A stretch of DNA of 64,000 nt, from assembly GCA_021613335.1 (NCBI GenBank), contig JAJTWR010000431.1:1302001-1366000 (forward strand). The letters are read 5' to 3'. A program made the translations under genes and the position numbers. The notes under the pieces are model-generated. The model did no database searches. It was not told the DNA's origin and saw only the letters and a list, made by a program, of their open reading frames with translations. Below are positions 1 through 9,070 of this stretch, one piece after another. Each line of letters opens with the position of its first letter. Position 1 is the stretch's first letter. Source of the stretch: Whitmania pigra. Lineage: Eukaryota > Annelida > Clitellata > Hirudinida > Haemopidae.

Positions 1-147
1 CGTAGACTCCTAGGCGAATATTACCACAGCACAAAATCAACTAATAATAAAAAATTATTTTCGTTTATCGAGGAGGACAGAGCGGCCTCGTGGCGTTGGT
101 CTACGCAAGTGCCTGTAGTTGTTCGGTAGCGCTCGAAGCTTCTGGCT
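1..147. other. left-edge intergenic sequence
   Basis: This stretch lies downstream of the minus-strand POT transporter gene. It holds an AT-rich spot around 38-60 with short complementary A/T runs that could act as a weak terminator for the transporter, but there is no strong GC stem. I see no convincing gene in it. Confidence 0.4.
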
Positions 148-1740
148 TCAGGCTTCTCGGACGTAGACTCGCTCCTGGTAGCGCATCGCAACCAGGATGT
201 AGAAGAGCCCCAAGACGGTGAGCAGCGCCGCAAAGAAAAGGAAGTACTCGGGACCGACGAGCCGGTAGGTCGAGACAGAGCCCTTTTCGGCGTCGAAGCT
301 ACCCTCGGTCGTGAGCGGTAGCCGGGTCACGTTGTCGATGAGGTGTACCCGGTTCGAAGCGGCGTCGATTTCGCTGATGACAAAGGTTCCCTTGAGCGGA
401 TTGCGCTTCTCCCCGACGACATTGGTGATGCCGTTGTCTCCCATGATATCGAGCTTCTGCCCGCGAACGAACCCGGCGACCGAGGGGAGCGTCACCCAGG
501 TTTCAGTGCCGGCGGCGACCGTCGCGCCGGGAATCTCCCGCACCATCAAGCGGTTGACCGCCGCGATGCCGAGGTTGCCGACAGCCGTGGAGAGGAGGAA
601 CAGGGCCATGATGAAGCTCTTGATGCTCAGCGGCGCCTGTTTGTACGAGAACTCGAGCGCGGTGATGGACACCAGCACCTCCGCCACACTCAGGACCGCA
701 TAGGCGAGGATCTGCCAAGCGGCGTGGGTGGGGATTCCGTTCATGATGCGCCGCTCAATCCAGGCGACGATGAGGAACGAGAGCACGGTGAGGAAGAGCC
801 CGACGCCGATTTTTCGCAGCGGGGTCACCCGCACGTACCGATTCACGAACGGGTAGACGAAGAAGCTCATGAGCGGCGTGAACAGCAAGATGAAGATGCC
901 GTTCACCACCTGAATCTGCGCTGGTCGGAACGTGTGGCCGAAGAAGGTCTTATCTACGAGGGCAGACTGAACTTGGAGGGTCCAGGTGTTGCCGTTGGCC
1001 TGATCCCAGAGCATCCAGAACGCCGCCACGAAGAAGTAGATGACGAGGAGCCGACCGATGAGCTTGAGGGTGTCGGGCGATAAGACCTCCTGGAGCCACT
1101 TCACGCCTGCGGGCGGAATCACCGTGTACTGACGGCGACCGGCGACGAAGACCATGGTGGCGACAATCATCATGACCGCCGGAAGGCCGAAGGCCCAGCG
1201 CGGCCCATAGGCCGGATTATCGAGCAGCTCCGGGCACATGTAGATGGAGATGGACGAGCCTAAGTTGATGGAGAGGTAGAACAGCGAGAAGGCGCGCTCG
1301 ATGAGGTGCGCGTTCTTGGTGCTGAATTGGTCTCCCACGTTGGTCGAGACGCAGGGTTTGATACCCCCGGTGCCGAAGCCAATGAAGAACAAGGCGGCCT
1401 GCATCGCAATCTCGACATCGCCAAAGAGCGCAAGCCCGAGCGCCGCCACCGAGTACAGCGAGGAGAAGACGGTGATGGTCTTGAATTTTCCCCAGAGGAC
1501 GTCGGCGATGACGGCGCCGAAGAGTGGGAAAAAATATGCGCCGGTCTTGAAGAGCGCTTGCTGGGAGGCGGCGCGCGCCTCCGTGAAGTGCATGAAGTTC
1601 GTCAGGTAGACGACGAGGATGGAGTTGATGCCGTAGTAGCAAAAGCGCTCGGCAAACTCGTTGCTGACGATGAACCAGATACCTCGGGGCATGCGATCCG
1701 CGCCCACACTTCCTCCGGCTCCGTTGCTGTTCGCGCTCAT
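148..1740 (-). CDS. POT/PTR family proton-coupled peptide transporter
   Basis: A 530-residue inner-membrane protein of the proton-dependent oligopeptide transporter branch of the major facilitator superfamily, expected to import di- and tripeptides. The first transmembrane helix carries the family ExxERFxYYG motif at about residues 28-37 (EFAERFCYYG). GTGGIKPC follows at 123-130 and the PTR signature FYLSINLGS at 154-162. The C-terminal half contains a non-helical insert of about 90 residues (around 405-495) before the last helix, as in many longer bacterial POT proteins. It is the last gene of a minus-strand run and starts 24 bases after the ybeY stop. The exact substrate cannot be told from sequence. 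Confidence 0.92.
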   Translation of the reverse strand: MSANSNGAGGSVGADRMPRGIWFIVSNEFAERFCYYGINSILVVYLTNFMHFTEARAASQQALFKTGAYFFPLFGAVIADVLWGKFKTITVFSSLYSVAALGLALFGDVEIAMQAALFFIGFGTGGIKPCVSTNVGDQFSTKNAHLIERAFSLFYLSINLGSSISIYMCPELLDNPAYGPRWAFGLPAVMMIVATMVFVAGRRQYTVIPPAGVKWLQEVLSPDTLKLIGRLLVIYFFVAAFWMLWDQANGNTWTLQVQSALVDKTFFGHTFRPAQIQVVNGIFILLFTPLMSFFVYPFVNRYVRVTPLRKIGVGLFLTVLSFLIVAWIERRIMNGIPTHAAWQILAYAVLSVAEVLVSITALEFSYKQAPLSIKSFIMALFLLSTAVGNLGIAAVNRLMVREIPGATVAAGTETWVTLPSVAGFVRGQKLDIMGDNGITNVVGEKRNPLKGTFVISEIDAASNRVHLIDNVTRLPLTTEGSFDAEKGSVSTYRLVGPEYFLFFAALLTVLGLFYILVAMRYQERVYVREA

Positions 1741-1764
1741 GTGACCCCTCGGTTTGTAAGGGCC

Positions 1765-2256
1765 CTATGTATCAAAAACTTGTGGCACCCGCAGTCGCTC
1801 AGTTCGAAGAATGAGCCCTTGCATGCCGAGGAGCAGGCGTTCGCGACGCCCCATAGCGCGCCGCGCCACAGGTGTGTCGTGATCATACCCGACGAGGTGG
1901 AGGAGGCCATGGACGAGGTAGAGCGCCAATTCCCCACGCACCGATTCCCGCCGCTTGGCAGCCTCGCGGCGGGCAGTTTCGAGGGAGATGACGATGTCTC
2001 CTAAGTGCCGCACGCCCGATGGATCCACCTCGCCTAAGGGGAAGGAGAGCACGTCGGTCGCGCGGTCCTCACCGAACCACTCGCGTTTGAGTTCTCGGAT
2101 GTGCTTGTCCTGCACGAGGCACAGGGAAAGCTCTACCTCACCGTCGACGAGACTCGGAAGCACCCGCCGTGCGAGGTTCGCGAGCGCACGACCGTGGGTG
2201 AGCCCTCCCCGTCCGGCGCGCTTCGTATCCAAGATGACCGTGGGCAGGCGCTTCAC
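1765..2256 (-). CDS. ybeY: endoribonuclease YbeY (rRNA maturation factor)
   Basis: A 163-residue cytoplasmic metal-dependent endoribonuclease, known in other bacteria for 16S rRNA 3'-end maturation and ribosome quality control. The zinc-binding signature HGLLHLVGYDH lies at residues 116-126 with its three histidines intact, and the upstream TDVLSFP block is at 67-73. Length is usual for the family. It starts 6 bases after the end of the HD-domain gene, and pgpH-ybeY is a widespread operon pair. The phoH gene that often precedes this pair is not present in the window. Confidence 0.95.
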   Translation of the reverse strand: MKRLPTVILDTKRAGRGGLTHGRALANLARRVLPSLVDGEVELSLCLVQDKHIRELKREWFGEDRATDVLSFPLGEVDPSGVRHLGDIVISLETARREAAKRRESVRGELALYLVHGLLHLVGYDHDTPVARRAMGRRERLLLGMQGLILRTERLRVPQVFDT

Positions 2257-2262
2257 GGCCCT

Positions 2263-4599
2263 TCACTTGGCAGCACGGCTGTCGCTGTCGCGGCCATGCA
2301 GCGCGCGAAGGATGGGGACCGGCTCGGCGCCGCTGATCGCTGCGGGCGGATAAACCGGGCGGTTGTGGTAGATGCCCGTCAGCGCGTGGACGAAGGCGTC
2401 GCCGATGAGATTTAAGTCGCGGAGATTCAAGTCGCACTCGTCGAGCTGACCTTCGCTGAAGATGACGGTAATCATCTTTCGCACGAGGGCCCGAAGCTCG
2501 TCGGCCGTCGGGTCTTTCATCGACCGACTCGCCGCCTCGCAGGCGTCGGCGATCATCACCAGCGCCGCCTCGCGGAATTGGGGAATGGGCCCCGGGTAGC
2601 GGAACTGCTCGTCGTCCTCTGAAATCTTGAAACCCCGGCTCTCGGCCTCGCTGCGATACTTGTGCGCGAAGAAGCCGACCAGGCGGGTTCCATGGTGCTG
2701 GGGGATGGCATCGGCGACCTTGATGGGCAGCTTGTATTGCTTCGCCATCTCCAACCCATCGGTGACATGCCGCTTGATGATGCTCGCACTCGCGAGCGGC
2801 TCCAGCCGGTCGTGGGGGTTTTGGCCTTTTTGGTTTTCGCCGAAGTAGAGCGGATTCCGGCCCTTGCCGATGTCGTGGTAGTAGGCGCAGGAGCGAGCGA
2901 GGAGCGGGTTCGCGCCGATAGCTTCCGCGGCCGCCTCCACGAGGGTCCCCATGATGATGCTGTGGTGGTAGGTGCCCGGCGCCTGGAGGACGAGTTCCTT
3001 CAACGCCGGGTGGTTCAGGTTCGCAAGCTCCAGGAGCTTCAGGTCCGACGCATAGCCGAAGAGCATCTCGACGAGCGGCGTCAAGGTGAGGACCAGCATC
3101 GGCGCAGCAATGGTCGCCGCGAAGAAGCCTCCGAGCGTCGAGCCGAGCAGCTCGCCCATGAGCGTCTTGCCGCTCGCGAGCGACATGGCGACGAGAAGCG
3201 CTGCCACTCCAAGCCCCACCCGCAGGCCGGAACGGAAGAAATCTGCCCGGACTTTCACCCGCCCCACCTGGTCTGCTGCGGCGAGTGAACCGACCAAGGT
3301 GAAGAGGCTGTAGGAGAGCGAATTGCCGAGGATCATCCCGGCGAGCGCCGAGAAGACCACCGCAAAGTAGAGGGCGCACTCTGCGCCCACGAGAAAGCGC
3401 ACCAGCATGGCTCCGGCGAGGCCGGGGAAGGCGTAGTACATCAGCTCGACGGGGAGCTGCGGGTAGCGATCGTGCAGCGCCTCGGCCACCAGCACGCAGC
3501 ACTGGAGTCCGGCGAGGAGGGCAACGGCGAGGCCCGCCATGAAAATAGCGTCCGTAGCCGAGGGCTGGAATCTTCGGAAGGCAGTCCGGAAGAAGAGCCA
3601 AGCGGCCGCAACGATGAGGGCGGCGACGGCGGCGACGCCAAACTTCTGTTGGAGCAGATCGAAATCGTCGAGCTGGGTGCGGAGGGTCTGGAGGAGGAGC
3701 AAGTGGGTTTCGGTGATGAGTTCACCGTCGCCGATGATGCGCTGGCCGCGCTTCACCACGATGGTCACTGGCTTCACTTCCTCGGCGGCCATGCGGCGCC
3801 GCGCCTCGGTCTCCGCGGTGTTCACCGTGAGCGTCGGCTGGAGGGCGCGCTTGGCGATGCGGATGACGGCCCGCCGGAGTGTCGGCGGCAGCTTCATGAG
3901 CTGGGGGAGCTTTGCCCGGTCAAGCTCTTGGCTCGCCTCATGGAGGTCCAGCACCGCCTGGGGCTTCTGCGTGGTGAGGCTCGTCTCCTCGCCCTCGTCG
4001 AGAGAGCGAATCGTGATGCCATTCGGACCGGCGCGAGCGAGTTCGTCGCGGGTGGCGATAATTTTCGACGTGTAGACGCTATCCAGCAGGTCCAAAACGA
4101 CGCTCTGCACGTCGCTCGAAAAGCGGGTGGCGGCGAGCGACGCCAGCTCATCCGTATCCTCGGGGATCACGGCGAGTTCCGGGTGCTGGCTGCGCTCTTC
4201 CCGAACCGCCTGGCTCAGGCGGGCGAGGTCCCGGTTCTTGGGGCGCAAGGGGTACCCAAATTCCCGCAGCCACTCGAAGGCGCGCTGCACTTCCGCCCGG
4301 GAGGCCTGCTCTCCCTTCTGGGAGTAGTCGTAGACTGGCCGAGCCCGGGTGCGGGCCTCGTCGCGCAGCACCTTGGTCTTCTGCTCATCGACGGCCTCGA
4401 AGCTCCGCGCCGCCTTGAGCCCAGTGCTGGAACCGGCTCGAAACGGGGTGCCGATGTCCTTTGCGGTGAGGTCCGGGAGCTGACGCCCCCCTACGCCGAT
4501 GGAGTAGATGGCCGAAGCTCCGACTGAGGCGACGGCCAGGGCAATCCATATCAACAGCGACTTCGGAGGAAGCCGCAAGCGGAGTCGGAGGGGGGCCAT
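2263..4599 (-). CDS. pgpH: 7TM-HD family cyclic-di-AMP phosphodiesterase, PgpH type
   Basis: A 778-residue membrane protein with the standard 7TMR-HD layout. There is an N-terminal membrane anchor at about 13-33, a large extracytoplasmic 7TMR-HDED-like domain to about residue 330, a seven-helix membrane block, and a C-terminal HD hydrolase domain. The HD domain shows YHHSIIMGT near residue 545 and YYHDIGKG near 573, followed by a conserved NPLYF region. In Firmicutes such proteins cleave c-di-AMP to pApA; that activity here is inferred from family. It is co-transcribed with ybeY (6-base gap). A 3'-terminal RAAK tail is the only unusual part. Confidence 0.92.
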   Translation of the reverse strand: MAPLRLRLRLPPKSLLIWIALAVASVGASAIYSIGVGGRQLPDLTAKDIGTPFRAGSSTGLKAARSFEAVDEQKTKVLRDEARTRARPVYDYSQKGEQASRAEVQRAFEWLREFGYPLRPKNRDLARLSQAVREERSQHPELAVIPEDTDELASLAATRFSSDVQSVVLDLLDSVYTSKIIATRDELARAGPNGITIRSLDEGEETSLTTQKPQAVLDLHEASQELDRAKLPQLMKLPPTLRRAVIRIAKRALQPTLTVNTAETEARRRMAAEEVKPVTIVVKRGQRIIGDGELITETHLLLLQTLRTQLDDFDLLQQKFGVAAVAALIVAAAWLFFRTAFRRFQPSATDAIFMAGLAVALLAGLQCCVLVAEALHDRYPQLPVELMYYAFPGLAGAMLVRFLVGAECALYFAVVFSALAGMILGNSLSYSLFTLVGSLAAADQVGRVKVRADFFRSGLRVGLGVAALLVAMSLASGKTLMGELLGSTLGGFFAATIAAPMLVLTLTPLVEMLFGYASDLKLLELANLNHPALKELVLQAPGTYHHSIIMGTLVEAAAEAIGANPLLARSCAYYHDIGKGRNPLYFGENQKGQNPHDRLEPLASASIIKRHVTDGLEMAKQYKLPIKVADAIPQHHGTRLVGFFAHKYRSEAESRGFKISEDDEQFRYPGPIPQFREAALVMIADACEAASRSMKDPTADELRALVRKMITVIFSEGQLDECDLNLRDLNLIGDAFVHALTGIYHNRPVYPPAAISGAEPVPILRALHGRDSDSRAAK

Positions 4600-4679
4600 C
4601 TAGCGCAAACTACGCCGACCCGCCCTTATCTTCAACGTGTTCCCAGGGATGCGAATTCTCCGTTGGTGGTTCAACTGAT

Positions 4680-5507
4680 TTACGCCCGCAGTCGTCGGTG
4701 TTTCAGCGACGGCATGCGCGCCCGAAGCTTTTCGATGAGTTGGCCGTCGGCAGCGGCGAGCGCGACACCCTCGCCATCGGAGACGCAGGCGACGACGACT
4801 CCCCAGGGGTCGACGATCATCGCATGGCCATAGGTGTCCCGATTCTGCGGATGTCGCCCTTGTTGCGCCGGAGCCACGACATAGGCCTGGTTTTCAATAG
4901 CTCGCGCCCGAAGCAGCACTTCCCAGTGGTCCTTCCCGGTGGTCAGCGTGAAGGCCGAGGGCACCGTGAGGAGGACCGCCCCGGCGTCGGAGAGCCGACG
5001 GTAGAGCTCCGGGAAGCGCAGATCGTAGCAGATGGACATGCCGACGGGACCGAAGTCGGTCTTGGCGACGACTACCTCTTCGCCGGGGGCAACGCCGTCG
5101 GATTCGCGGTACGACTCCTTCGACCCAAGCTCCACGTCGAAGAGGTGCATCTTCCGGTAGATGCCGAGCACTTCCCCGCCGGGCCCGTAGAGCACCGAGG
5201 TGTTGAAGGTGCGGCCCCCGGGCGCCCCGGTCTCCAAGAAGGAACCGGCGAGCAGGTAGACGTTGAGCTCTTTGGCGAGCGCCTTCATGCGGGACTGAAT
5301 CGGACCGTCGAGCGCTTCGGCCTCCTCAACGCGCCGCGAGGCCTCGCCCATGTACGGGAAATTTTCCGGCAGGCCGATGAAGCGTGCGCCGAGCTTGGCC
5401 GCACGTCGCACCAACCGCTCGGCGGTCGCCAGATTCGCAGCTTTGTTTTCGCCGCTCGTCATTTGGATCGCGCCAATCAACATCGGGGAAGCGTTGGGTT
5501 GGTTCAT
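4680..5507 (-). CDS. carbon-nitrogen hydrolase, Nit family
   Basis: A 275-residue cytoplasmic nitrilase-superfamily amidase. The Glu-Lys-Cys triad is visible: Glu in LPENFPYMG near residue 46, Lys in YRKMHLFDV near 117, and Cys in SICYDLRFPE near 158. The pattern is closest to the Nit1/Nit2 (omega-amidase, deaminated-glutathione amidase) branch. I chose the ATG at 5507 because it overlaps the stop of the upstream gene (ATGA) and matches the usual N-terminus. The open frame extends 25 codons further but would then run deep into the upstream gene. The precise amide substrate is not determined. Confidence 0.9.
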   Translation of the reverse strand: MNQPNASPMLIGAIQMTSGENKAANLATAERLVRRAAKLGARFIGLPENFPYMGEASRRVEEAEALDGPIQSRMKALAKELNVYLLAGSFLETGAPGGRTFNTSVLYGPGGEVLGIYRKMHLFDVELGSKESYRESDGVAPGEEVVVAKTDFGPVGMSICYDLRFPELYRRLSDAGAVLLTVPSAFTLTTGKDHWEVLLRARAIENQAYVVAPAQQGRHPQNRDTYGHAMIVDPWGVVVACVSDGEGVALAAADGQLIEKLRARMPSLKHRRLRA

Positions 5508-6901
5508 TTGAGGAGCTTTTCCAAGGGTTTCTTCTCGCCGGAGTGGAGTTTGCTCACCCATTCGATGATGGGGGTCTGCCAAACTTGTCCCGACAGCGCT
5601 GGTTCACCGACGGCTATTTTCTGCAGGTCGAAGCCTTCATTGCCGAAGTAGAGGTATTCGATAGTCGCGAGTTGGTAAAGCTTCGCTGGTTCGAGCTTCG
5701 CGGGCGCCGCAACCAAGGCTTCCGGATTCTTACGCAGCTCCGCAAGCGCGGACCCGGGGACCTTGGTGGTGAGAACAGCGTTCACGAACGGGACGAGCCC
5801 GTAGATGCTCGCCTTGGTGATTTCCCCCTTCGCGAAGCCTTCGCGGAGCCCTTTGCGGTTTACGTAGGCGGCCTCGGAGCCCGTCTGCTCCATGAGCGCG
5901 GTCAACACTAGGTTCGCGAGCCGTGGGTCATTGGGGCGAAAGCCCGACCTCGTGTAGCCGATGACTTGCCCGAGTTCCTCTTTGAGTCGAGCCTCCCAGC
6001 GCTTGCGAAGCACCACGAGATCTTGGTCTTCACGGCCCTTGTCCGATAGCGATACGAGGGCACTACTCACGGTGCGTTTGCCGTCGCCCTGGAGCTCGAC
6101 CCGAATGCTGGCGTAGTTCTCCAACTGCGGTTCGACGGCATAGAACTGGGTCTGACCGATCCGGGCCTTCGTTTCGCCGGTGAGGCATTTGCTTCCCACC
6201 ACGAAGTCCGCTGCCCAATCCGGGTGCGCAGCCCAGCGGGAGGAGAGCTCCTCGAAGCAGTCGTCGAACAACACCAACGTCACCTCGGCGCCTTTGGCCT
6301 TCGCTTCTTTCAGCGCTTCGGTGAGCGACGCTTCTAAGTCTTTCAGCTTGAAGCCGGTATCGAGGAGCTGGCTTGTGGCGCCGACAGTCTTCTTTCCGGT
6401 GAGGCCGATGACTCCTACCTTGATGCCGCCGCGGGTCTCAATCATGACCCCCGGGATGCCGAGGGCAGCTGGCCCGGAAGTGCGCTCTTGGAGGTTCGCC
6501 GCGAGGAAGGTGATGCCGGAGTGCTCGCGGAAGGTTTGCAACCCGGAGAGTCCGAGGCCCAAGTCGTGGTTGCCGAGGGCCGCCGCCTTGTAGAGCATCG
6601 CCTTTGCAAACTCTGCCGTCGATTCGCCGCCGGAGGAGCTGGAGATGGGATCACCGGTGAAGAGGTCACCGGTGGAGAACGCCAGCGCGTCGGGCCAGCC
6701 CTCTTTCTCTTGCCACTGTGCGAGGAGCGCCGGTCCTCGTGTAACGAGCTTCCCTACTTCGTGACTGGTCACGAGGAGAGTAATCCGCCGTGACGGTACG
6801 GATTGTTCCGATTTCGCTCCAGGTTGAGTCGTAGGTTTTCGACATCCGACGGCGGCGAATGCGAGTATAATGGCGACTCTTGCAATAGTTCGATTCCGCA
6901 T
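5504..6901 (-). CDS. 5'-nucleotidase-like lipoprotein with degenerate metal site
   Basis: A 465-residue protein with a lipoprotein signal peptide (lipobox AAVGC, Cys20) and the two-domain plan of UshA-type 5'-nucleotidases. A metallophosphatase-like domain spans about 40-290, and a C-terminal 5'-nucleotidase-like domain with the YVNRKGLREGF block follows. GDLFTGD and GNHDLG are preserved. The first metal motif (normally a D-x-H) reads LLVTSHEVG, and the late GHxH motif is replaced by GSKC. Several metal ligands are therefore lost, and the protein may bind rather than hydrolyse nucleotides. Its stop overlaps the start of the amidase gene. It is divergent from the gene at 6973. Confidence 0.78.
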   Translation of the reverse strand: MRNRTIARVAIILAFAAVGCRKPTTQPGAKSEQSVPSRRITLLVTSHEVGKLVTRGPALLAQWQEKEGWPDALAFSTGDLFTGDPISSSSGGESTAEFAKAMLYKAAALGNHDLGLGLSGLQTFREHSGITFLAANLQERTSGPAALGIPGVMIETRGGIKVGVIGLTGKKTVGATSQLLDTGFKLKDLEASLTEALKEAKAKGAEVTLVLFDDCFEELSSRWAAHPDWAADFVVGSKCLTGETKARIGQTQFYAVEPQLENYASIRVELQGDGKRTVSSALVSLSDKGREDQDLVVLRKRWEARLKEELGQVIGYTRSGFRPNDPRLANLVLTALMEQTGSEAAYVNRKGLREGFAKGEITKASIYGLVPFVNAVLTTKVPGSALAELRKNPEALVAAPAKLEPAKLYQLATIEYLYFGNEGFDLQKIAVGEPALSGQVWQTPIIEWVSKLHSGEKKPLEKLLK

Positions 6902-6972
6902 GAATGCGGCTTAGCAAATACCACTGACAGAATCGACTGCGGTTCTCTCGGTATCGACCCGAAGTTTTCTCG

Positions 6973-7206
6973 ATGCGCTCCCTCCTCTGTCTCAGCACCT
7001 TAGTTTTCGGTCTCTTGGGCTGCGATAGGTATTGCTCAAAACCGGCGGTGATGACCTTTTCCGATGGCGGAACCATACATTGTGTGGGCGCTAACGACTG
7101 CCCGATGAACGGCGTGCTCGCCTGCACGAGCCCGGAAGACCGCGCCTATGGCTGTGTTTCTTGCGACGCAGAACGGTGCACGCTGCATTCTCCGCGGTGC
7201 CAGTGA
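6973..7206 (+). CDS. small Cys-rich lipoprotein
   Basis: A 77-residue product with a clear lipoprotein signal (hydrophobic core then LLGC, Cys17). The mature part is short, with eight further cysteines spaced like a small disulfide-bonded domain. I do not recognise the family. The stop codon overlaps a GTG start of the next lipoprotein gene (GTGA at 7203-7206), which supports both genes being real and coupled. It is divergent to the 5'-nucleotidase-like gene across 71 bases. Confidence 0.65.
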   Translation: MRSLLCLSTLVFGLLGCDRYCSKPAVMTFSDGGTIHCVGANDCPMNGVLACTSPEDRAYGCVSCDAERCTLHSPRCQ

Positions 7207-8036
7207 AGCGCAGCCTCGTCATCTTGCTCGCCTTGTTCGGTTGCTCGGGCGATCGTCCGGAGCGACATCTCGAAGCTGCCCGTGCGGCACTCTTTCGGGA
7301 GGATCCGAAACTCGCGCTCGATGAATACCGACGGGTACTCGACCTCACCGAAGGCCAACGCGGCATGGAGAAGCTTCGCACCCAGGCGCTCGCGGGAGCG
7401 GCGTCGGTGTATGTGCTGCGGCTCGGTGACCTCCACTCCGGTGCGGAAATCTACCGCGAGCTCATCTCCCGGCACCCGGATTCCGAGGAGGGTCTCGCGG
7501 CGATGATCGCCCTCGCCCAGGTGCTGGAGACCAACTCCAGCGACACGCGCGGAGCCGTCGACCTCTACGTGCGGGCGAGCGCGCGCATCGCTGGACCCAA
7601 AGGCAGCGAACTCTCCTACCGCGCGGCCAAACTCGCCTGCGAGCTCAAGGACTACGCGCTCTGCGAGGCCCAAGCGGCCACGGCGGCCCAAAACGGTTAC
7701 CCGGCCCGCCCAGCGAATTTCCTCCAAGCGCTTGCATTTCTCGGCATGAATGGCGGTGAGTACGCTGGTCGCGCGCTGCTCCGGCGGATCATCGCTAGTG
7801 GCCCTGAAGACGAACTCTCCGCCCAAGCCTATTACGAGCTTGGACGGGCCGAAGCGCAAGCCGGCAATCTCAAGGAAGCCATCCACTCTTGGGAGCGCGC
7901 GCTGCCTTTGCATCCTCGGCCTGAGCTGCTCCGCAACGCCATCGCGAGCGCGAAAGCTCGCTCGCAGGTTTTGTCTCGGATGAAGGTCGGCGACGTCAGC
8001 AGCGCGTTCGACTCAAACCGTTCCTCGAAGCGTTAG
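7203..8036 (+). CDS. TPR-repeat lipoprotein
   Basis: A 277-residue protein starting at GTG 7203, which gives a short lipoprotein signal (KRSLVILLALFGC). The upstream in-frame ATG at 7161 would place 14 extra residues before the signal and lies inside the preceding gene, so the GTG is preferred. The mature protein is helical. It has TPR-like units near residues 27-60 (LALDEYRRVL), 75-105 (GAEIYRELISRHP) and 215-250 (YYELGRAEAQAGNLKEAI). It is likely a cell-envelope assembly or scaffolding factor; no specific role can be assigned. Its 3' end overlaps the convergent gene by a few bases. Confidence 0.8.
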   Translation: MKRSLVILLALFGCSGDRPERHLEAARAALFREDPKLALDEYRRVLDLTEGQRGMEKLRTQALAGAASVYVLRLGDLHSGAEIYRELISRHPDSEEGLAAMIALAQVLETNSSDTRGAVDLYVRASARIAGPKGSELSYRAAKLACELKDYALCEAQAATAAQNGYPARPANFLQALAFLGMNGGEYAGRALLRRIIASGPEDELSAQAYYELGRAEAQAGNLKEAIHSWERALPLHPRPELLRNAIASAKARSQVLSRMKVGDVSSAFDSNRSSKR

Positions 8037-8425
8037 TGCTTGAGGAGCTGGTGTCCGGCGGCGCCTTCCATGCCGTGCGACAAGACGAATGTGTACAGGG
8101 GGTAGGAGTCGTCACGTGGCCCACCGATACATTCAAACGTCCACGAACCCGACGGCACGCCCTCTGCGCCGGGAGTCGCCTGCACGAAGAGGAGTTCCGA
8201 GCGATCGATCAGCAATTCGCCAACGAGGGTCTTGCCCAAGTTCACTTGGCAGACGGCGCGGCCATCATCCTCGTCGAAGAAGTCCCAGTGGATGAGTTCG
8301 TGATCCATCAGCGATACGTCTCCAGCGGCGACGCGCAGGATGCAGTGACGATGGTCCGCAAGCCAACGCCAGAAGGCCTCAAAGGTGAACGTCGAGGCCG
8401 AGCTCGCTGGCGTGGTCATCCTCAC
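8033..8425 (-). CDS. conserved-looking protein of unknown function
   Basis: A 130-residue acidic soluble protein without signal peptide or membrane helix. The N-terminal part has FEAFWRWLADHRHCI, and the middle holds an acidic HWDFFDEDDGR stretch. I do not recognise the family. It begins with GTG at 8425 overlapping the atpH stop (GTGA), or with ATG at 8419, so it is probably made from the same mRNA as atpH. Coupling to atpH is the only functional hint. Confidence 0.65.
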   Translation of the reverse strand: MRMTTPASSASTFTFEAFWRWLADHRHCILRVAAGDVSLMDHELIHWDFFDEDDGRAVCQVNLGKTLVGELLIDRSELLFVQATPGAEGVPSGSWTFECIGGPRDDSYPLYTFVLSHGMEGAAGHQLLKH

Positions 8426-8982
8426 GCTCGCGCCGTTGGCGCTAGATGGCGACTCAGAGACTCCAGCTGAGCGCGCAGCGAGCCGTCATAGACCATGGTT
8501 CCGACCCGTACGACTGCTCCGCCGAGCAGCTTGGCGTCTTGCGCAGTGGTCATCATGACCTTCCGCCGGGTTATTTTCTCTAGGGTCGCGGTGAGTTCAG
8601 CGACCTGCTCGTCGGAGAGCGGCCAAGCACTCGTCACCGAACAGCGGGCGCGACCGAGTTTCTCGTCCACGTAATCCCGGTAGCAGGCGACGATCGACGG
8701 GAAGGCGCCGATGCGGTCCCGGTCCGCGAGAACCCGGAGGAGGTTCGCAACTTTCGGGTGGAGGTCGGGGATCGTCTGCACCAAGGAATCCACGAAACGC
8801 CGTCGCATGTTGCGGTCGAGCACTTGGCTCGCGGCGGTATGGAAGATCGAAGCATTCTCCTCGAAGTACGCCCCGAGAGACTCCAACTCCCCTAAGATCA
8901 GATCTGCGTCCTTGCCCGCGATGTCGAGCAACGCCCGCGCATATCGCCCTGCTACTGGTATAATCATCGCCATAGGGCGCAT
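8422..8982 (-). CDS. atpH: ATP synthase F1 delta subunit
   Basis: A 186-residue subunit of the F1Fo stator that links F1 to the b-subunit stalk. The N-terminal helical domain begins with PVAGRYARALLDIA, and the diagnostic C-terminal block reads LLGGAVVRVGTMVYDGSLRAQL near 155-175. Starts at 8973 or 8967 are also possible; none has a strong ribosome binding site. Unusually it stands alone: no atpB, E, F, A, G, D or C lies within the window, and the gene upstream is on the other strand. Confidence 0.88.
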   Translation of the reverse strand: MRPMAMIIPVAGRYARALLDIAGKDADLILGELESLGAYFEENASIFHTAASQVLDRNMRRRFVDSLVQTIPDLHPKVANLLRVLADRDRIGAFPSIVACYRDYVDEKLGRARCSVTSAWPLSDEQVAELTATLEKITRRKVMMTTAQDAKLLGGAVVRVGTMVYDGSLRAQLESLSRHLAPTARA

Positions 8983-9070
8983 GTACCACGCGCCGCAGCC
9001 GTGTCGAAGTGCTATCCAACGAAATGACTACCCTGGCCTCTTACTGGCGATTTGCGGGTACACCCTCTCT

